A stretch of 35,156 bases of DNA, taken from the NCBI GenBank assembly GCA_964421355.1, contig CAYQWX010000016.1, positions 1 to 35,156 on the forward strand, in the 5' to 3' direction. Shown here piece by piece: positions 17,431-26,181 of the stretch; the stretch's first letter is position 1; each line of letters begins with the position of its first letter. Made by a program: the position numbers and the translations under genes. The notes beneath the pieces are model-generated. The model made no database searches. It was not told where the DNA came from and saw nothing but the letters and a program-made list of their open reading frames with translations. This DNA is from JALTDM01 sp964421355 (GTDB lineage: Bacteria > Bacteroidota > Bacteroidia > Bacteroidales > JALTDM01).

Positions 17431-18584
17431 TTTTTATAAAACTCTAAAATTTTTTCAATAACAAAGTCTTGTTCTTCATCTGTAAGTGTCGGATACATTG
17501 GCAAGCTTAACGCTTTTTCATAGTAAGCTTCAGCTACAGAAAAATCTCCTTTGTTCCAGCCTTTTTTTCTGTAATACGGTTGCAGATGCACCGGTATATA
17601 ATGCACTTGCGTATAAATATTATTCTCTCTCAAAAAATCATACAACTCTTTTCTTCTTTCTGCTTGTATTATATATAGGTGATATGCATGATACACATTT
17701 TCAGTAACATAAGGTGTTTTTATTTGTTCTATTTTACTAAATGCATTATTATACCTTTCTGCTATTTTATTGCGTTTTTCCACTCCTTCTCGTGCTCTTT
17801 TGAGTTGGGATATTCCCAATGCGCATTGCATATCCGACAAGCGGTAATTATAACCGAGTTCGTGCATTTCGTAGTACCAATTGCCATGGTTTTCGTGCAT
17901 CATTTTGGCATCTTTGGTAATTCCGTGTGTTCTGAAAAGTAATAATCTGTCATATAATTCCTTATTGTTTGTGGTAATCATTCCGCCTTCTCCTGTTGCA
18001 ATGTGTTTTACGGGGTGAAAAGAAAAGATTTGCAAATCGGAAAAATTTCCGTTTCCAACAAGTTGTTTATTCCCATTAGAATCATAAAAATAAGCCCCCG
18101 GAGCATGACAAGAATCTTCAATAATCCATAAATGATATTTATCGGCAATCTTACGTAACCTTTCTATATCAACAGGATAACCTGCCAAATCTACAGGTAT
18201 AATACCTTTGTATGTTTCCAGCGGAGCATTTGCTAACTTTTGCTCGAGTTTGTTCAAATCAATAGTATATGTATAAGGGTCAATATCAACAAAATCGACT
18301 TCTCCACCACAGTATAAAACCGAATTGGCACTTGCAACAAAAGTAATAGGTGATGTAATGACTTTATCTCCAGGTTTTGTGCCAATTGCAAGGTTGCACA
18401 AATGCAATGCCGCTGTTCCGTTGGCTACGGCTACTGCATATTTTGCCCCAACATATTTGGCAAATTTTTCTTCAAACTCTTTAATTTTTGGTCCTTGTGT
18501 AAGAAAGTCTGATTGCAATACTTCTACTACACTTTGTATATCCTCCTCAGTAATAAATTGTTTACCATACGGAATTGGCTTCAT
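17427..18584 (-). CDS. pseC: UDP-4-amino-4,6-dideoxy-N-acetyl-beta-L-altrosamine transaminase
   Basis: A 385-residue DegT/DnrJ/EryC1 (fold type I) aminotransferase, the second pathway enzyme. It transfers an amino group from glutamate to the 4-keto sugar made by PseB. The PLP lysine is Lys193 in SFHPVKHIATGEGG. Other family marks are VANGTAALHL, PITFVASANSVLYCG, EDSCHAPGA and LGYNYRLSDMQCALG. The N-terminus IPYGKQFITEEDI is typical of PseC. The gene starts 18 bp after pseB ends and overlaps pseF by 4 bp. Confidence 0.94.
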   Translation of the reverse strand: MKPIPYGKQFITEEDIQSVVEVLQSDFLTQGPKIKEFEEKFAKYVGAKYAVAVANGTAALHLCNLAIGTKPGDKVITSPITFVASANSVLYCGGEVDFVDIDPYTYTIDLNKLEQKLANAPLETYKGIIPVDLAGYPVDIERLRKIADKYHLWIIEDSCHAPGAYFYDSNGNKQLVGNGNFSDLQIFSFHPVKHIATGEGGMITTNNKELYDRLLLFRTHGITKDAKMMHENHGNWYYEMHELGYNYRLSDMQCALGISQLKRAREGVEKRNKIAERYNNAFSKIEQIKTPYVTENVYHAYHLYIIQAERRKELYDFLRENNIYTQVHYIPVHLQPYYRKKGWNKGDFSVAEAYYEKALSLPMYPTLTDEEQDFVIEKILEFYKK

Positions 18585-18602
18585 GCATTTGTAATTTTGA
18601 TT

Positions 18603-19619
18603 TTATACCGAAAAATCTGGATCAACATATTCTTTTATTTGTTTTCTAAGCTCTTCTATAGTAATCCACTCTGTATTATCTAATGAATTATAAGAAAAAC
18701 CGAGTTTTACAGGGGTGGCATTATAATAATCCAAATATTTTTTTCGTTTTTCTTCATTCATTGTAGGTAAAATAATATAATATTTTCCGGCATCTATCGT
18801 ATTGAAAGAATCACTTGAAGTAATCATTTCTTCATGAAGTTTTTCTCCTGGACGGATACCTATTTCTACTATTTTACATTCGGGACATACCGCTTTTGCT
18901 ACATCTGTAATTTTGTATGAAGGTATTTTGGGAATAAACAATTCTCCTCCTATAGATTTCTCCAAAGCATACATTACCATATCTACTCCTTGGTCTAATG
19001 TAATATTAAATCTTGTCATGGTTTTATCCGTAATAGGAAGAACCCCATCTTTGCGTTTATTTAAGAAAAACGGCACCACAGAACCCCTGGAGCCTAATAC
19101 GTTACCATAACGGACCGCAGAAAAAGTTATATTCCTTTTCCCTTTCATATTATTAGCCGCAATAAATAATTTATCGGATACGAGTTTAGTTGCTCCATAA
19201 AGATTTATCGGTGCTGCTGCTTTGTCAGTAGATAACGCCACAACCTTTTTCACTCCCATATCCAATGCCACATCTACAACATTTTGTGCCCCAAGTATAT
19301 TTGTTTTCACAAATTCCGATGGGTTGTATTCTGCGGCAGGCACTTGCTTTAAAGCAGCTGCATGCACTATATAATCAATTCCCTCACAAGCTCTTCTAAA
19401 ACGCTCTTTATCCCTAATATCTCCAATAAAATATCTTATTCCTTTGTATTCTGATTTCGGAAATATTTGCGACATTTCAAACTGCTTGAGTTCGTCTCTG
19501 GAATATATTACCAATCGTTTTATATCAGGATATTTTGACAAAATTGCTTTAACAAAAGCTTTTCCAAAAGAACCTGTTCCTCCTGTAATAAGAACAGATT
19601 TATCAGTAAAATTTAACAT
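18603..19619 (-). CDS. pseB: UDP-N-acetylglucosamine 4,6-dehydratase (inverting)
   Basis: A 338-residue short-chain dehydrogenase/reductase starting the pseudaminic acid pathway: it dehydrates UDP-GlcNAc at C4-C6 and inverts C5. The NADP-binding loop is TGGTGSFG (12-19). The catalytic set Asp132 and Lys133 (STDKAA) with Tyr141 and Lys145 (YGATK) falls at the numbers known for Helicobacter FlaA1/PseB. RYGNVLGSRGSVVPFF and the GEKLHEEM segment complete the family signature. A -7-like promoter box lies 30 bp upstream, and the 89-bp gap to the preceding gene suggests that the pse operon can be transcribed on its own. Confidence 0.94.
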   Translation of the reverse strand: MLNFTDKSVLITGGTGSFGKAFVKAILSKYPDIKRLVIYSRDELKQFEMSQIFPKSEYKGIRYFIGDIRDKERFRRACEGIDYIVHAAALKQVPAAEYNPSEFVKTNILGAQNVVDVALDMGVKKVVALSTDKAAAPINLYGATKLVSDKLFIAANNMKGKRNITFSAVRYGNVLGSRGSVVPFFLNKRKDGVLPITDKTMTRFNITLDQGVDMVMYALEKSIGGELFIPKIPSYKITDVAKAVCPECKIVEIGIRPGEKLHEEMITSSDSFNTIDAGKYYIILPTMNEEKRKKYLDYYNATPVKLGFSYNSLDNTEWITIEELRKQIKEYVDPDFSV

Positions 19620-19649
19620 GTTTTTATATTAATTTGATATTTAATAATG

Positions 19650-19657
19650 CAAATTTA
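19650..19657 (-). promoter_or_regulatory. -7-like promoter box of the pse operon
   Basis: CAAATTTA on the plus strand reads TAAATTTG on the minus strand, matching TAnnTTTG, 30 bp upstream of the pseB start. A clear -33 element was not found. The box lies in the only sizeable gap (89 bp) between the two glycosyltransferase genes and the pse genes. Confidence 0.45.
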
Positions 19658-19708
19658 CAAAAATTGATTTATCTTTTCTTATTTTGGTAAAAATAAGGGA
19701 CCAAACCC

Positions 19709-21124
19709 CTATTCGTGTAATAATTTTTTCCAGAAATTACTATCACTTATTTTTTCTGGTATTTTATTCTGAGAATGGAACCTATCCAAATATTTATAAT
19801 ATTTTTCTTTGAGAGGCTCTATGTTTTTTAATTTATATCTATCAAATACCCAAACTGTTTTTTTTAGTCTTGGTATTTTTTCAAATAAAGTCTTTTGGTA
19901 AAAATGTCTTAAAATATTAAGCATTATAAAACGTGTTAAGAATAGAGGATGTATTTTCACTTTTTTAGTAGCATTAGGAGTTACTTTTTTTACCGTTTGC
20001 ATTAAATAATAACCAGCCCTTATATGATTCATCCCATCTGCAAAACCTATTACATTTTCTACTATTTCTTTCCGAGCTTCTATTTTTTGTGGCAAATACA
20101 TCTCTGCAACTTTCCCTGTTTCGTAATATTCGTTTATTTTTTGTTGGAGTTCTTCATAAGATTTTACTATTACTGTTCCTTTATAATTTATATCACGCTT
20201 AAAATCAGGGTCAGGATTTATAAATATAGTAGGCATATCTTTCATCATCCAGGCTTCTATGGTGGTAGTAGATTCAAAAGCAGTCCAAATATCCGAAACG
20301 CTTATCAGAGTGTGTACATCTTCTTCATTTGTTAAATACAGAACATTAGGATAATGGGATAGATTTACCATTTCGTTATTATCTGGCTGGGTGAGATGAG
20401 GATGCTTTTCATTGGGATGTCGTTTTAGAATAAATAATATATCTGGATTGTTTTCCACAGCTTGTCTTAATATGCCTTCTACAAGTTTTTGTTGTTGCTT
20501 CATCCATTTTATTCTTGCATCTGCATTTTCTTTGTGCGTATTCCTTATTTCCATCAACCCCGTAGGATTATACAATTTACCAAATGCCCACCCGGCATAT
20601 CCTATTATTTTTTTATATTGAGTAAGCCCATACCTTTTTAGAAAAGACTCTTTTGTTTCAAAATCATATATTTTGTATCTGTCAAAACCTGTGGCTCCCG
20701 TAAGAACCATTTTATCTTTGTATTGGGGTAATTCCCTACTCAAAAACTCTTTTGTACGTTTGGACCAATGACAAATATACTCTTGATAAAATTTTTTATC
20801 GGTATTGTATCCCCAGTAATTAAAGGTGCCATCTGTTCTAAAATTGCCTTCGGAAATAAGTGCAAAAACTTTTATTCCGTTTTCATAAGCATATTTTGCT
20901 ATATAATGATGATTTTGAGAACCTATTGTATTGGCAAGAATTACAATATCTGGTTTTTCCCGTCTTATTTTATCAATATCAAAAATAAATGCTTTCTTGA
21001 CTTCTATATTCAAATACTTTTCACCAAAATACAACAAAGGCATTAAAATTTCCACATCTCTACCTTTGTCATAATCAAAAAAGCATAATGCTTTTATTTT
21101 CTCATTATTTCTTTGTGATTTCAT
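19709..21124 (-). CDS. surface carbohydrate biosynthesis protein, probable GT-B glycosyltransferase
   Basis: A 471-residue cytosolic protein resembling the Bacteroidetes surface carbohydrate biosynthesis proteins and the CDP-glycerol glycerophosphotransferase-like GT-B fold. Visible marks are an N-terminal Rossmann start (IKALCFFDYDKGRDVEILMPLL), a DIVILANTIGS strand-loop, LTGATGFDRY, ILFILKRHPNEKHPH and a donor-site-like FESTTTIEAWMMKDMPTIFINPD. Related proteins in Tannerella are linked to nonulosonic acid transfer, so this could be the pseudaminic acid transferase. This is from memory and unverified. The C-terminal 90 residues are basic and helical. The start overlaps the upstream GT4 gene by 20 bp, so the two are translated together. 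Confidence 0.7.
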   Translation of the reverse strand: MKSQRNNEKIKALCFFDYDKGRDVEILMPLLYFGEKYLNIEVKKAFIFDIDKIRREKPDIVILANTIGSQNHHYIAKYAYENGIKVFALISEGNFRTDGTFNYWGYNTDKKFYQEYICHWSKRTKEFLSRELPQYKDKMVLTGATGFDRYKIYDFETKESFLKRYGLTQYKKIIGYAGWAFGKLYNPTGLMEIRNTHKENADARIKWMKQQQKLVEGILRQAVENNPDILFILKRHPNEKHPHLTQPDNNEMVNLSHYPNVLYLTNEEDVHTLISVSDIWTAFESTTTIEAWMMKDMPTIFINPDPDFKRDINYKGTVIVKSYEELQQKINEYYETGKVAEMYLPQKIEARKEIVENVIGFADGMNHIRAGYYLMQTVKKVTPNATKKVKIHPLFLTRFIMLNILRHFYQKTLFEKIPRLKKTVWVFDRYKLKNIEPLKEKYYKYLDRFHSQNKIPEKISDSNFWKKLLHE

Positions 21125-22397
21125 CTAAAAACCCTGCTATTTTTTTTGTTTGTTCCTTAACATCAAAACTTTTAATCGCTTCCAATTGGGGTAAAAAATT
21201 AATATCTTCTTCCAATATTTTTTTCAAAAAGTTGTATATACAATCATAATCATCATATTCACATAAAATACCTGTTTTAGTTTCTTTCAATATTTTTTCC
21301 ACATCACTTCCTTTAGGTCCTAATGCCAGCACTGGGGTAAATGAGCGAAGATATTCATATAGTTTTCCGGGCAAACGACCTTTGGCATTGTCCGCTTTGT
21401 TTATTGGCAACAACAACAAGTTTGAATCAACCATAAGTTGCAATACCTCATGGCGAGGTAATGTTCCTAAATCAACAAAATAATCTTTCAGCCCGTTTTT
21501 TTCTATTTCATTTTTTACATTTATATCTATTGTGCCGGCAAATTTTATTTTTAATTTTTTCTGTAATATTGAGTTATCTTTTAATAAATCTTTTAATACT
21601 TTGAAAAACATTTCAGGATTACGGTCATTTCCTAAAATTCCTCCATGAAAGATTGTAAATGAATTATTATCATTTTTGGGCTTTATGTCTTTAAAAGCAT
21701 CTTCATCATATCCGTAATAAATAACATCTACATCTTTTGCTCCTATTGCTTCAAGCTCCCTTGCCCAAGTAGGACTTGCAATTGTAATTTTCTTTGCTGT
21801 ATAAAACACCTCCTGCTCAAGTTTTTTGTGCTTTTTGTCTGCAATTTTTGTCAATTTAAATAATTTGTAATAATCTACTTGTGTCCATGGGTCTTGAAAA
21901 TCAGCCAGAAAAGGTATATTAAATTTTTGTGCCAATCTCATTCCTATTACGGTATTTGTATGAGGAGGTCCGTCAGTCAATATGGCATCTACGGGATTAT
22001 TTTGTAAATATTTAGACAAATACTTAACAGAAGGTTTTATCCACATACATCTGGCATCAGGTATAAAAAAATTCCCCCTTATCCAAATAAATAAATTATC
22101 TAAAAAATGACTTTTTTCCTTGGCATACACAGGATTTGAAGTATCATCTTTTTTCCTTCCCGTCAAAACTTTAAATAAACTGAAAGGTTCTATTATTTTT
22201 CTGCGTATTATTTTTACATTATCGGGAATATCTTTAAAATTTTTTTCATCATAATAAAGATAATGTGCATTAGACGGAGCATAGACTATAGGTTCCCATC
22301 CAAAATTACGTAAATACTTAACAAATTTTAATGTTCTAAGTACAGATATTCCTCCTGCAGGAGGCCAATAATAAGAGATAATTAAAACTTTTTTCAT
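21105..22397 (-). CDS. glycosyltransferase family 4 protein
   Basis: A 430-residue GT-B glycosyltransferase. The N-terminal acceptor half starts KVLIISYYWPPAGGISVLRTLKFVKYL, typical of GT4 proteins. The C-terminal donor half has FTIFHGGILGNDRNPEMFFKVL, LKIKFAGTID, DYFVDLGTLPRHEVLQLM and LPGKLYEYLRSFTPVLALGP, where the Glu of YEYL probably contacts the nucleotide sugar. The sugar it transfers is unknown. It is the first gene of the glycan block, with a -7-like box 20 bp upstream, and it overlaps the next gene by 20 bp. It likely adds a sugar to the same oligosaccharide that receives pseudaminic acid. Confidence 0.88.
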   Translation of the reverse strand: MKKVLIISYYWPPAGGISVLRTLKFVKYLRNFGWEPIVYAPSNAHYLYYDEKNFKDIPDNVKIIRRKIIEPFSLFKVLTGRKKDDTSNPVYAKEKSHFLDNLFIWIRGNFFIPDARCMWIKPSVKYLSKYLQNNPVDAILTDGPPHTNTVIGMRLAQKFNIPFLADFQDPWTQVDYYKLFKLTKIADKKHKKLEQEVFYTAKKITIASPTWARELEAIGAKDVDVIYYGYDEDAFKDIKPKNDNNSFTIFHGGILGNDRNPEMFFKVLKDLLKDNSILQKKLKIKFAGTIDINVKNEIEKNGLKDYFVDLGTLPRHEVLQLMVDSNLLLLPINKADNAKGRLPGKLYEYLRSFTPVLALGPKGSDVEKILKETKTGILCEYDDYDCIYNFLKKILEEDINFLPQLEAIKSFDVKEQTKKIAGFLDEITKK

Positions 22398-22416
22398 TTC
22401 TCGTAAAAATAAATGG

Positions 22417-22424
22417 CAAATGTA
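22417..22424 (-). promoter_or_regulatory. -7-like promoter box of the glycosyltransferase pair
   Basis: CAAATGTA on the plus strand (TACATTTG on the minus strand) matches TAnnTTTG and lies 19 bp before the GT4 start codon, in the 75-bp gap after the PorP/SprF gene. It suggests that the glycosyltransferases have their own promoter in addition to any read-through from the secretion genes. Confidence 0.4.
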
Positions 22425-22472
22425 TCAAAAATATACAAATAAGATATTATGAAATTGGCGTAATTACCCACT

Positions 22473-23408
22473 TTATCTTCTAAAAAACGAACTTCTTTTA
22501 GACTTTTTGCTCAATAAAATAGTTATAACTATTTCATGAGAACCACTATTTGTTGTCCTTAAATCAGATATTAATAAATCGTATGCATAAGCAACTTTCA
22601 CTTTATCCTTTATAAGTGCACCAAATGAAAGTAGTATAGCATCATTATACCTATAAGTCAAACTTCCAAAAAACATATTATTGTAATTTCCTCTCATAGT
22701 TATATCAAACTGCAAAGGAGACGATAAAGTACTATGCATAGATATTATCGGCTCTACAGAAACATTATCATCTACATTTATATCATAACCACTTGCCACA
22801 TAAAAATGCTGAACAAGCGGCACTATTGCAGTAAAATCCTCATTTTTAAACAATCTTACACGAGAAGTAAAAAGTTGCATTACGGATAAACTCACAAAAA
22901 AATCTTTTCCTTTTACATAGCTACCTATAGACACATCAGGCTTCCAAGCTCTATCGGAATATCCTTGATACAAAGAAGGATCATTCATTTCATGAATAGT
23001 AACCTTATCCCCATCTATACCATATTGCATCAAAGTTCCTAACAAGCCTAATGACACCATAGTTTTAGAAGAAATTGCAAAATTGTAAGCATAACCAATA
23101 TTAAATGACAACCTACGAGAAGCTCCTGTAATATCATGCATTAAATAGCCTCCTAATCCCATATTGCCTTGTAACTTGCCATTATAAGATAAAACTTGCG
23201 TAATTGGTGCACCTTCAAAACCTAACCACTGACTTCTATGGTGTAATGTTATCTGATCATTTTCTTTTGTCCCAAGAACTGCTGGATTAAAAACCAAATC
23301 ATCTAATTGATATAAGCTAAATTGAGGTAATTGTTGAGCATATATTTTTTGAATAAAAATAATATCAAGAAGTATAAAGATTACTATAAAACAATATTTT
23401 TTCATCAC
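22473..23408 (-). CDS. PorP/SprF family type IX secretion system membrane protein
   Basis: A 311-residue outer-membrane beta-barrel protein with signal peptide (cleavage near YAQQLP). The opening QLPQFSLYQLDDLVFNPAVLG and HHRSQWLGFEGAP are hallmarks of the PorP/SprF family, followed by alternating barrel strands (GNMGLGGYLMHDITG, SFNIGYAYNFAIS). Family members help T9SS export and attach specific cargo, and are often encoded directly beside a large type B-sorted adhesin. That is so here: the adhesin gene ends 11 bp upstream. It is the last gene of the three-gene unit. Confidence 0.93.
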   Translation of the reverse strand: MMKKYCFIVIFILLDIIFIQKIYAQQLPQFSLYQLDDLVFNPAVLGTKENDQITLHHRSQWLGFEGAPITQVLSYNGKLQGNMGLGGYLMHDITGASRRLSFNIGYAYNFAISSKTMVSLGLLGTLMQYGIDGDKVTIHEMNDPSLYQGYSDRAWKPDVSIGSYVKGKDFFVSLSVMQLFTSRVRLFKNEDFTAIVPLVQHFYVASGYDINVDDNVSVEPIISMHSTLSSPLQFDITMRGNYNNMFFGSLTYRYNDAILLSFGALIKDKVKVAYAYDLLISDLRTTNSGSHEIVITILLSKKSKRSSFFRR

Positions 23409-23419
23409 AATGAATATTT

Positions 23420-26170
23420 TTAACGAACAATGTTTATATATCCTTTTATTGGAGAACTACCATCCCCTAAATTCAGAACAAAATAATAAGTAGCTGCAGG
23501 CAAATCATTACCATAATATTTACCGTCCCATTCATTATTATATCCTTTCTTTTCATATACCTTCATTCCATCTCTATTGTATATAACTACAAAATTATTC
23601 GGATAATTTTCTATACCTTCTATGTACCACGTATCATTTATCCCATCACCATTAGGTGTAAAAGTATTATATATCACAAGCTGTGTTTCAGGCTTTTTGT
23701 TCACATACACAGTTATAGTATCAGAATTACTGCATCCATTAGCATCAGTAACTATTACTACAAAAGTTGTAGTATTTTGTGGAGATGCAATAGGATTTGA
23801 AATATTATTTTGTGTTAAATAATTATCAGGAATCCAATTAAAAGATGGAGAAACAGCATTTGTAGTAGCATTAAGTTGCACTTGTTCACCTTCATATATA
23901 GTTGTGTCTTCGCCAGCATAAACATAAGGTAACGGATACACAAAAACCGTAACACTATCTTCATCAGAACAAAGCCCATTAGACACCATTACATGGTAAA
24001 CAATTGTAGATTGCACAGAGGCTACCGGATTATATATATCAGGATTATTCAACCCAACCTGTGGATACCAATGATAATTTGACCCGCCACTTGCAGATAA
24101 TTGCACATCTCCTCCCCCACAGACAGATAAATCATTACCCGCATCTGCAATAGGTCTCGGCAATACATTTACCGTAATGGTGTCACTTGCTTCACAACCA
24201 TAATTATTAGTTGTAGTTGCAATATAATTTGTGGTATAATTGGGACTTACACTTATATTCCACGATGTATCACCAGTATTCCATGTTATATTACCTGTTC
24301 CTGATGCTGAAATATTTATACTATCACCTTCACAAATAGCAACAGAATCATTTTCTATATTTACTAAAGGTAATGGATATACCGTAATATCTACCGTATC
24401 ATAAGAACTACAATTACCAACATAACCTGCCACAATATATTCGGTAGAAGTAGTCGGATATGCCACGGGATTAAACACATTAGGATTACTTAAAGTAGCT
24501 GATGGCTCCCAATGGAAAGAATCAGCACCGGATACAAATAACTGCAATGTCTCGCCTTCACAAATTGCCGTATCATTACTTGCATTGAGTATTGGAGGCT
24601 CAATTGCACTTACAATCACCGAATCTACAGCTTCACAACCACCTGAAACAGATACAGTAACATAATAAATTATAGAATCTAAGGCTATTACGTTTATATT
24701 TGCAGTAGTATCTCCTGTACTCCATGTATAACTATTGCCTCCTGATGCCCATAAACTCAAACTATCACCAACACATACCACTTGATTATCCCCAGCCATA
24801 ACATTAGAAGTAGTAACAACATTAACAAAAATACTATCTTCTATACTACATATTGAATCATAAATATTTACAGAGTAATATCCTGAAGTTGAAGGTGTTA
24901 TATATATAACACTGTCCGTATCTCCATTAAACCACACATAAGAAGCCTGCGTATTAACAAATAAAGATGCCGTATCTCCACCACAAACAATAGTATCTCC
25001 TCCCAATGTATAATCTATCGTATGTTCACTTACTTTTATTGTATCTGAATCAGTACATCCATTTCTTGTTACCGTAACAGAATAAACACCGGAAGTTATA
25101 ATAGTAATAGTTTGTGTAGTTGCACCTGTATTCCACACATAAGAATCATATCCTGCTCCGGCATCAAGAACAATATTACTCCCACTACAGATAGCAGTAT
25201 CTTCTCCTAAATCTACATCTGGAGTAGTTACAGCTAATAAATAGTTTTCATTTGAGAAGTCGGAAATAATAGGAGTTGTAACATTACTCAAAGGAGAGCC
25301 GGTAAACAAATTACATGAATATAAAACATGCCATAAAGTATCATTCCAATTTGATATTATATCCCAATATCCATCTGTACTTTGATCATAATACAAAGAC
25401 ACATTTGCTTCTGAACTTCCAGACAATCTTGTTACTTTATGGTAAAAATCAGGTAAAGTATTACATACTACTGTATCAATATTATTTCTATATAAACTAT
25501 CAGTATTCGCGTCATGATTTACCAATCTTGCAGCGAAAGAACTCGGAACATTACTTGTTGGTGTTATTACCACAGGTCTATACCTCAAACTATTTACGGA
25601 AGAACCTAGTGGAAACAAATACGGTAATGTATCATTAGTTATTCTCACTAAATAACCTCCACCCAAACTACTCACAAAACCACTCGTACGTTGTATGGCT
25701 GATGTATCGGTATTTGTTATTGTAAGTAAGAAAGAATCTGTAGCAAATTCCAAATCATTCAAATATAGTTTATTATCAACAAAACTATTTATACTAAGAT
25801 GTTTAATTCCCGTTCCCTGAAGAATAATATTATAAAAATAAGTTATATTGCTCCCCTCTACATTTTGATTGTTTCCCGTAAAATAAACACTTGAAGTATC
25901 ATGAATAAAATCTGCATCATTTATCCAATTTCCATCTAAATATATATCCCCATTACCTCTCAACGAATCATTATTTATCAAATCACCATTTATATATACA
26001 TCACCATTATTTATTATTTTTCCTTCTGCATTTTCCATACTGCCACCAACAAATATTATAGAACCGTAATCGGAATAAAAAGTAGCTCCATCATTATAAA
26101 ATAACGACTGGGAATATCCTGCAAATGGTAAGCCTATTATAAAAAGGATGTAATAAATATTTTTCTTCAT
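23420..26170 (-). CDS. large secreted adhesin with Ig-like repeats and T9SS type B (gliding-type) sorting domain
   Basis: A 916-residue surface protein with signal peptide (MKKNIYYILFIIGLPFAGYS). Residues about 22-316 are beta-rich and Asn/Gly-rich (NNGDVYINGDL, GNGDIYLDGNW). Residues about 317-825 hold seven tandem Ig/PKD-like repeats of 65-75 residues. Each pairs an early Cys (AIC-G or similar) with a late Cys (NGC or similar), except repeat 7, where the early Cys is Tyr. Residues about 830-916 are the type B sorting domain (TFTPNGDGINDTWYIEG ... VVIYNRDGMKVYEKKGYNNEWDGK). Family knowledge predicts export by T9SS with the adjacent PorP/SprF protein. The ligand is unknown. Confidence 0.92.
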   Translation of the reverse strand: MKKNIYYILFIIGLPFAGYSQSLFYNDGATFYSDYGSIIFVGGSMENAEGKIINNGDVYINGDLINNDSLRGNGDIYLDGNWINDADFIHDTSSVYFTGNNQNVEGSNITYFYNIILQGTGIKHLSINSFVDNKLYLNDLEFATDSFLLTITNTDTSAIQRTSGFVSSLGGGYLVRITNDTLPYLFPLGSSVNSLRYRPVVITPTSNVPSSFAARLVNHDANTDSLYRNNIDTVVCNTLPDFYHKVTRLSGSSEANVSLYYDQSTDGYWDIISNWNDTLWHVLYSCNLFTGSPLSNVTTPIISDFSNENYLLAVTTPDVDLGEDTAICSGSNIVLDAGAGYDSYVWNTGATTQTITIITSGVYSVTVTRNGCTDSDTIKVSEHTIDYTLGGDTIVCGGDTASLFVNTQASYVWFNGDTDSVIYITPSTSGYYSVNIYDSICSIEDSIFVNVVTTSNVMAGDNQVVCVGDSLSLWASGGNSYTWSTGDTTANINVIALDSIIYYVTVSVSGGCEAVDSVIVSAIEPPILNASNDTAICEGETLQLFVSGADSFHWEPSATLSNPNVFNPVAYPTTSTEYIVAGYVGNCSSYDTVDITVYPLPLVNIENDSVAICEGDSINISASGTGNITWNTGDTSWNISVSPNYTTNYIATTTNNYGCEASDTITVNVLPRPIADAGNDLSVCGGGDVQLSASGGSNYHWYPQVGLNNPDIYNPVASVQSTIVYHVMVSNGLCSDEDSVTVFVYPLPYVYAGEDTTIYEGEQVQLNATTNAVSPSFNWIPDNYLTQNNISNPIASPQNTTTFVVIVTDANGCSNSDTITVYVNKKPETQLVIYNTFTPNGDGINDTWYIEGIENYPNNFVVIYNRDGMKVYEKKGYNNEWDGKYYGNDLPAATYYFVLNLGDGSSPIKGYINIVR

Positions 26171-26181
26171 AAAAATTACAT

